This document shows positions 5,031 to 7,524 of a DNA stretch of 7,524 nucleotides, one piece after another. Each line of letters begins with the position of its first letter. The stretch's first letter is position 1. The position numbers and the translations under genes are program-made. This stretch comes from Elusimicrobiota bacterium (lineage in GTDB: Bacteria; Elusimicrobiota; Elusimicrobia; 2-02-FULL-39-32): contig JACPSV010000160.1 of assembly GCA_016193115.1 (NCBI GenBank), positions 1 to 7,524 of the forward strand, given 5' to 3'. Below the pieces are notes generated by a model. That model made no database searches. It had not been told where the DNA came from and was given only the letters and a program-made list of their open reading frames with translations.

Positions 5031-6111
5031 ATGTAAAAGAAACCCCGCCAGAGGTTGATTTGCCGGCGCGAACGATGTCCGGGTTGTTGGCTTTGGCGCA
5101 GGCGTCCTCCATGGTGATCAGCCGCGCCTTCACCAACTCAATCAGAGCTTTGTCCAGAGAGATCATGCCAAACTTGGCGCCCGTATCAATCGCGTTTGGG
5201 ATCATGTGGGTTTTCCCTTCCCGAATGAGGTTGGAGATGGCGGGAGTCACAATCATAATTTCGCGCGCCGCGATGCGTCCCCCTTGATCGCCCGCGCAAG
5301 GAAGAAGCGACTGGCAGACCACCGCTTTCAACACGGTGGAAAGCTGTACCCTCACCTGCTGCTGCTGAGCCGTCGGAAAAACGTCAATGACGCGGTCTAT
5401 GGTTTGAGCCGCGTCCGTCGTATGCAGAGTGCCGAAACACAGGTGTCCTGTCTCCGCGGCCGTAATCGCCAAAGAGATGGTCTCCAAATCTCTCATTTCG
5501 CCCACAAGAATGACGTCCGGATCCTGGCGCAAGGCGCTGCGCAACGCCGCCTGGAAAGAATGCGTGGATTGGCCGATCTCTCTCTGCCGAATGACCGCCA
5601 TCTCAGAGTCGTACACGAACTCGATGGGATCTTCGATGGTTAAAATGTGGTGCGTGTAATGTTGGTTGATCTGCTCAATCAGGCAAGCGAGGGTGGTGGA
5701 TTTTCCCGATCCGGTCGGCCCCGTGACCAGAATCAACCCGCGAGGCAGGTGGATTAGGTCCGTAATCGCGGGCGGTAACCGCAAATCTTCCGGCGGCGGA
5801 ATCTTGGAAGAGATGATCCTTAAAACTGATTCCACCCCGTTTTTCTGTTTCAGGACATTGACTCTAAACCGGGCTAGATTTTTGATTTCAAAAGAACAGT
5901 CCAGCTCAAAAGTCTCCTCGAACTTTTGTTTTTGATCGTCGTAGAGGATGGAATAGATCAGCCGTTTGGATTCCTCCGCGGACAGGGAAGAAAATTCTTT
6001 GAGAGGAAGTATGTCCCCGTGAATCCGCACCATGGGAGGACTGCCGATCAAAATGTGGATGTCGGAAGCCCCTTTTTCTACCGCTGATCTCAAAATATCA
6101 ATAAATTCCAT
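5029..6111 (-). CDS. pilT: Twitching motility ATPase PilT, first of a tandem pair
   Basis: PilT is the cytoplasmic hexameric motor that depolymerises type IV pili, powering twitching, surface sensing and DNA uptake. The 360-aa length is typical (about 345-370). The N-terminal domain contains SAVEKGASDIHILIGSPP (9-26). The core carries Walker A GPTGSGKS at 131-138, Asp box TIEDPIEF at 158-165, Walker B VILVGEMRD at 200-208, His box GHLCFGTLHTTDA at 222-234, and the C-terminal AISNLIRE at 291-298, close to the AIRNLIRE motif needed for retraction. It is the better match to canonical PilT of the two copies. The ATG at 6111 has a good ribosome binding site and lies 14 nt after pdxJ. No pilin, PilB or PilC gene is in the window, so the pilus itself is encoded elsewhere. 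Confidence 0.94.
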   Translation of the reverse strand: MEFIDILRSAVEKGASDIHILIGSPPMVRIHGDILPLKEFSSLSAEESKRLIYSILYDDQKQKFEETFELDCSFEIKNLARFRVNVLKQKNGVESVLRIISSKIPPPEDLRLPPAITDLIHLPRGLILVTGPTGSGKSTTLACLIEQINQHYTHHILTIEDPIEFVYDSEMAVIRQREIGQSTHSFQAALRSALRQDPDVILVGEMRDLETISLAITAAETGHLCFGTLHTTDAAQTIDRVIDVFPTAQQQQVRVQLSTVLKAVVCQSLLPCAGDQGGRIAAREIMIVTPAISNLIREGKTHMIPNAIDTGAKFGMISLDKALIELVKARLITMEDACAKANNPDIVRAGKSTSGGVSFT

Positions 6112-6118
6112 GTGCGTT

Positions 6119-6125
6119 ACCTCTC
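6119..6125 (-). promoter_or_regulatory. Ribosome binding site of pilT
   Basis: The sequence GAGAGGT lies 7 nt upstream of the ATG at 6111 and directly after the TAA stop of pdxJ (6128-6126). It is the clearest Shine-Dalgarno sequence in the operon and fixes the pilT start. Confidence 0.7.
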
Positions 6126-6848
6126 TTAGATTAGAGATTTCATTTCCTGAACTGCTTTTTCCAAACCGACGGTGAGAGCGCGAACCACAATGGAGTAACC
6201 GATATTGAGTTCGTGCATCCCCGTCATGCGAGAAACCGGGACTACGTTTCTATAGTCCAGTCCGTGTCCCGCGTTTAAGATAAGTCCCGCCTTCAATGCG
6301 CATTGGCCGGCCAAGACTAATTTACGATATTCCAGTTTTTTCTGCAAATTCGATTGAGCGCCGGCATAGGCGCCGGTGTGCAGTTCCACGCAGTCTGCTC
6401 CCACCTCTTGGGAAGCTAGAATCTGACCCTGTAGGGGATCCACAAAAATGCTGACACAGATTCCGGACTTCTTCAATCGGGAAACGAACGCGCGAATCTT
6501 TTCCCGATTGCGCAGAACGTCTAACCCTCCTTCGGTAGTCAACTCTTCTCTCTTTTCGGGAACTAGGCAGACCTCTTCCGGTTTAACCCGACAAGCAAAG
6601 GAAACCATCGCATCCGTTCCGGCCATCTCCAGATTGAGCCGCGCGCGTATTCTCTTTCTGAGATTTAGAACATCCTTATCTTGAATATGGCGCCGGTCTT
6701 CCCGCAAATGCACCGTGATCCCGTCGGCGCCCGATTTCTCAGCCAGACGGGCAAAGACCAAAGGGTCGGGTTCTGTCCCCAGTCTCGCTTGGCGTACCTG
6801 CGCAATGTGGTCAATGTTAACCCCAAGCAACACTTTATTTCTTTTCAT
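6126..6848 (-). CDS. pdxJ: Pyridoxine 5'-phosphate synthase
   Basis: PdxJ condenses 3-amino-2-oxopropyl phosphate with 1-deoxy-D-xylulose 5-phosphate to form pyridoxine 5'-phosphate, the ring-closing step of the DXP-dependent vitamin B6 pathway. The 240-aa protein is full length (a TIM barrel, usually about 240). Family motifs in order: GVNIDHIAQVRQAR at 9-22, HLREDRRHI at 47-55 (H47), LNLEMA at 71-76 (E74), VPEKREELTTEGGLD at 96-110, VELHTGAYA at 154-162, LNAGHGLDY at 191-199 (H195) and ELNIGYSIVVRA at 213-224. The His, Glu and His expected in catalysis are present. One oddity is NIGY, where NIGH or NIGQ is usual at the phosphate-binding loop. The ATG at 6848 lies inside the end of glmM (14-nt overlap) with no obvious ribosome binding site, so translational coupling is likely. 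Confidence 0.97.
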   Translation of the reverse strand: MKRNKVLLGVNIDHIAQVRQARLGTEPDPLVFARLAEKSGADGITVHLREDRRHIQDKDVLNLRKRIRARLNLEMAGTDAMVSFACRVKPEEVCLVPEKREELTTEGGLDVLRNREKIRAFVSRLKKSGICVSIFVDPLQGQILASQEVGADCVELHTGAYAGAQSNLQKKLEYRKLVLAGQCALKAGLILNAGHGLDYRNVVPVSRMTGMHELNIGYSIVVRALTVGLEKAVQEMKSLI

Positions 6849-7524
6849 ATTTCAACCCGGATCTTTCTGCCGCATCTAAAATGTTTTGTCCTATTCTTTG
6901 TATCTGGGAGAGCGAAGAACCTTCTACCATCACGCGCAGTAACGGTTCCGTGCCGGAATAACGCACAAAAACCCTGCCTTCTTCGCCCAACTCCGACTGC
7001 GCGGTGGAGATAGATTCCTGAACCAGAGGACAGTCGGACAAAGGAACTTTCTCACACACCTTCAGGTTCATTAAAACTTGGGGTGATTTGGGAAAAGATT
7101 TCCTGTAATAAGAAAGTTTCTCGCCTTTCTCCAGAACGATGCTCAAGATTTTTAGAGCGGTGAGAAGGCCGTCCCCCGTGGAAAGGTGATCCCCAAATAT
7201 GATGTGGCCGGACTGTTCACCCCCGACTCGCGCTCCGGAAGACTCGATCGCCTCCGAAACAGACCGGTCTCCTACCGGTGTGGTAAGCGCGCGAATGCCC
7301 AACGCTTTCATCTCTTTAAAGAAACCGAGGTTCGCCATGACCGTGGTGACCACGCAATCGTTGCGTAACATTCCTTTTTCCTTCAAAAATCGCGCCACAA
7401 TCCAAAGAAGGATGTCCCCGTCCAGGATTTCTCCCTCCTCATCCAAAAAAAGAACCCGGTCGGCGTCCCCGTCAAAAGCGCAGCCTCCAAAGGATCGAGT
7501 TTCCAGCACCGATTGCCTCAAAGA
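6835..7524 (-). CDS. glmM: Phosphoglucosamine mutase, partial (C-terminal half)
   Basis: GlmM interconverts glucosamine 6-phosphate and glucosamine 1-phosphate, the step before UDP-GlcNAc for peptidoglycan and lipopolysaccharide. The frame enters from the right edge, leaving 229 of the usual roughly 445 residues; the catalytic phosphoserine loop lies outside the window. Visible motifs in order: FDGDADR (metal binding), TPVGDRSVSEAI, GGEQSGHIIFGDHLSTGDGLLTALKIL (here split as GGEQSGH, then HLSTGDGLLTALKIL; sugar recognition) and RYSGTEPLLRVMVEG (phosphate binding). GEQSGH together with TGDGLLTALKIL favours GlmM over phosphomannomutase or phosphoglucomutase. A TTG at 7521 is internal, not a start: conserved sequence continues through it. 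The stop TAA (6837-6835) overlaps the start of pdxJ by 14 nt. It is the first gene of the operon visible here. Confidence 0.95.
   Translation of the reverse strand, partial: SLRQSVLETRSFGGCAFDGDADRVLFLDEEGEILDGDILLWIVARFLKEKGMLRNDCVVTTVMANLGFFKEMKALGIRALTTPVGDRSVSEAIESSGARVGGEQSGHIIFGDHLSTGDGLLTALKILSIVLEKGEKLSYYRKSFPKSPQVLMNLKVCEKVPLSDCPLVQESISTAQSELGEEGRVFVRYSGTEPLLRVMVEGSSLSQIQRIGQNILDAAERSGLKYEKK

Noticed and set aside
5206..5643. A 145-codon plus-strand ORF opposite pilT.
   Set aside because: It is antisense to the conserved ATPase core with no recognisable motif of its own.

Overview
The window holds a leftward (minus-strand) housekeeping operon filling positions 1809 to 7524, a single rightward regulator gene (1278-1778) that converges on it, and a second, divergent minus-strand gene (1-943) that runs off the left edge. 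The genes point to a Gram-negative type bacterium with type IV pili and an exported protein. The gene order and the wording of the exported protein (motifs such as VIHIQDAH and VALEGA) remind me of uncultured lineages such as Omnitrophota, but that is recollection, not a search, and should be treated as a weak placement. Dispersed palindromic repeats of the kind common in environmental genomes are also present.

Operon, in transcription order: glmM (C-terminal half only, entering from the right edge; phosphoglucosamine mutase for cell-wall precursor synthesis), pdxJ (pyridoxine 5'-phosphate synthase, vitamin B6), two tandem PilT-family pilus retraction ATPases, rsfS (ribosomal silencing factor) and argS (arginyl-tRNA synthetase). 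Gaps are 9 to 21 nt or small overlaps, so one transcript is likely. Its promoter lies outside the window. The unusual part is the pilT pair embedded among cell-wall, cofactor and translation genes. The first copy looks like a canonical PilT, while the second has a degenerate AIRNLIRE-type motif, suggesting division of labour as in PilT/PilU.

At the argS end an 85-bp perfect palindrome (1726-1810), built from four copies of a 13-nt core, sits exactly between the convergent argS and the Rrf2-type regulator gene. It abuts the argS stop codon and supplies the last 17 codons of the regulator, so the regulator's original C-terminus appears to have been replaced by repeat sequence. The regulator has the Rrf2 winged helix-turn-helix and four clustered cysteines (C101, C109, C114, C118), suggesting an Fe-S or redox sensor.

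The intergenic region 944-1277 contains a very strong 15-bp hairpin with a TTCGAC loop, followed on the minus strand by a T tract (terminator-like), and weak inverted repeats just upstream of the regulator. Left of it, the minus-strand gene encodes a secreted protein of unknown function with a signal peptide. A second palindromic repeat (19-46) is translated in frame within it. No mobile element gene, CRISPR array, tRNA or rRNA was found. Most of the window is ordinary core genome; the repeats, the paired pilT genes and the exported protein deserve the closest look.
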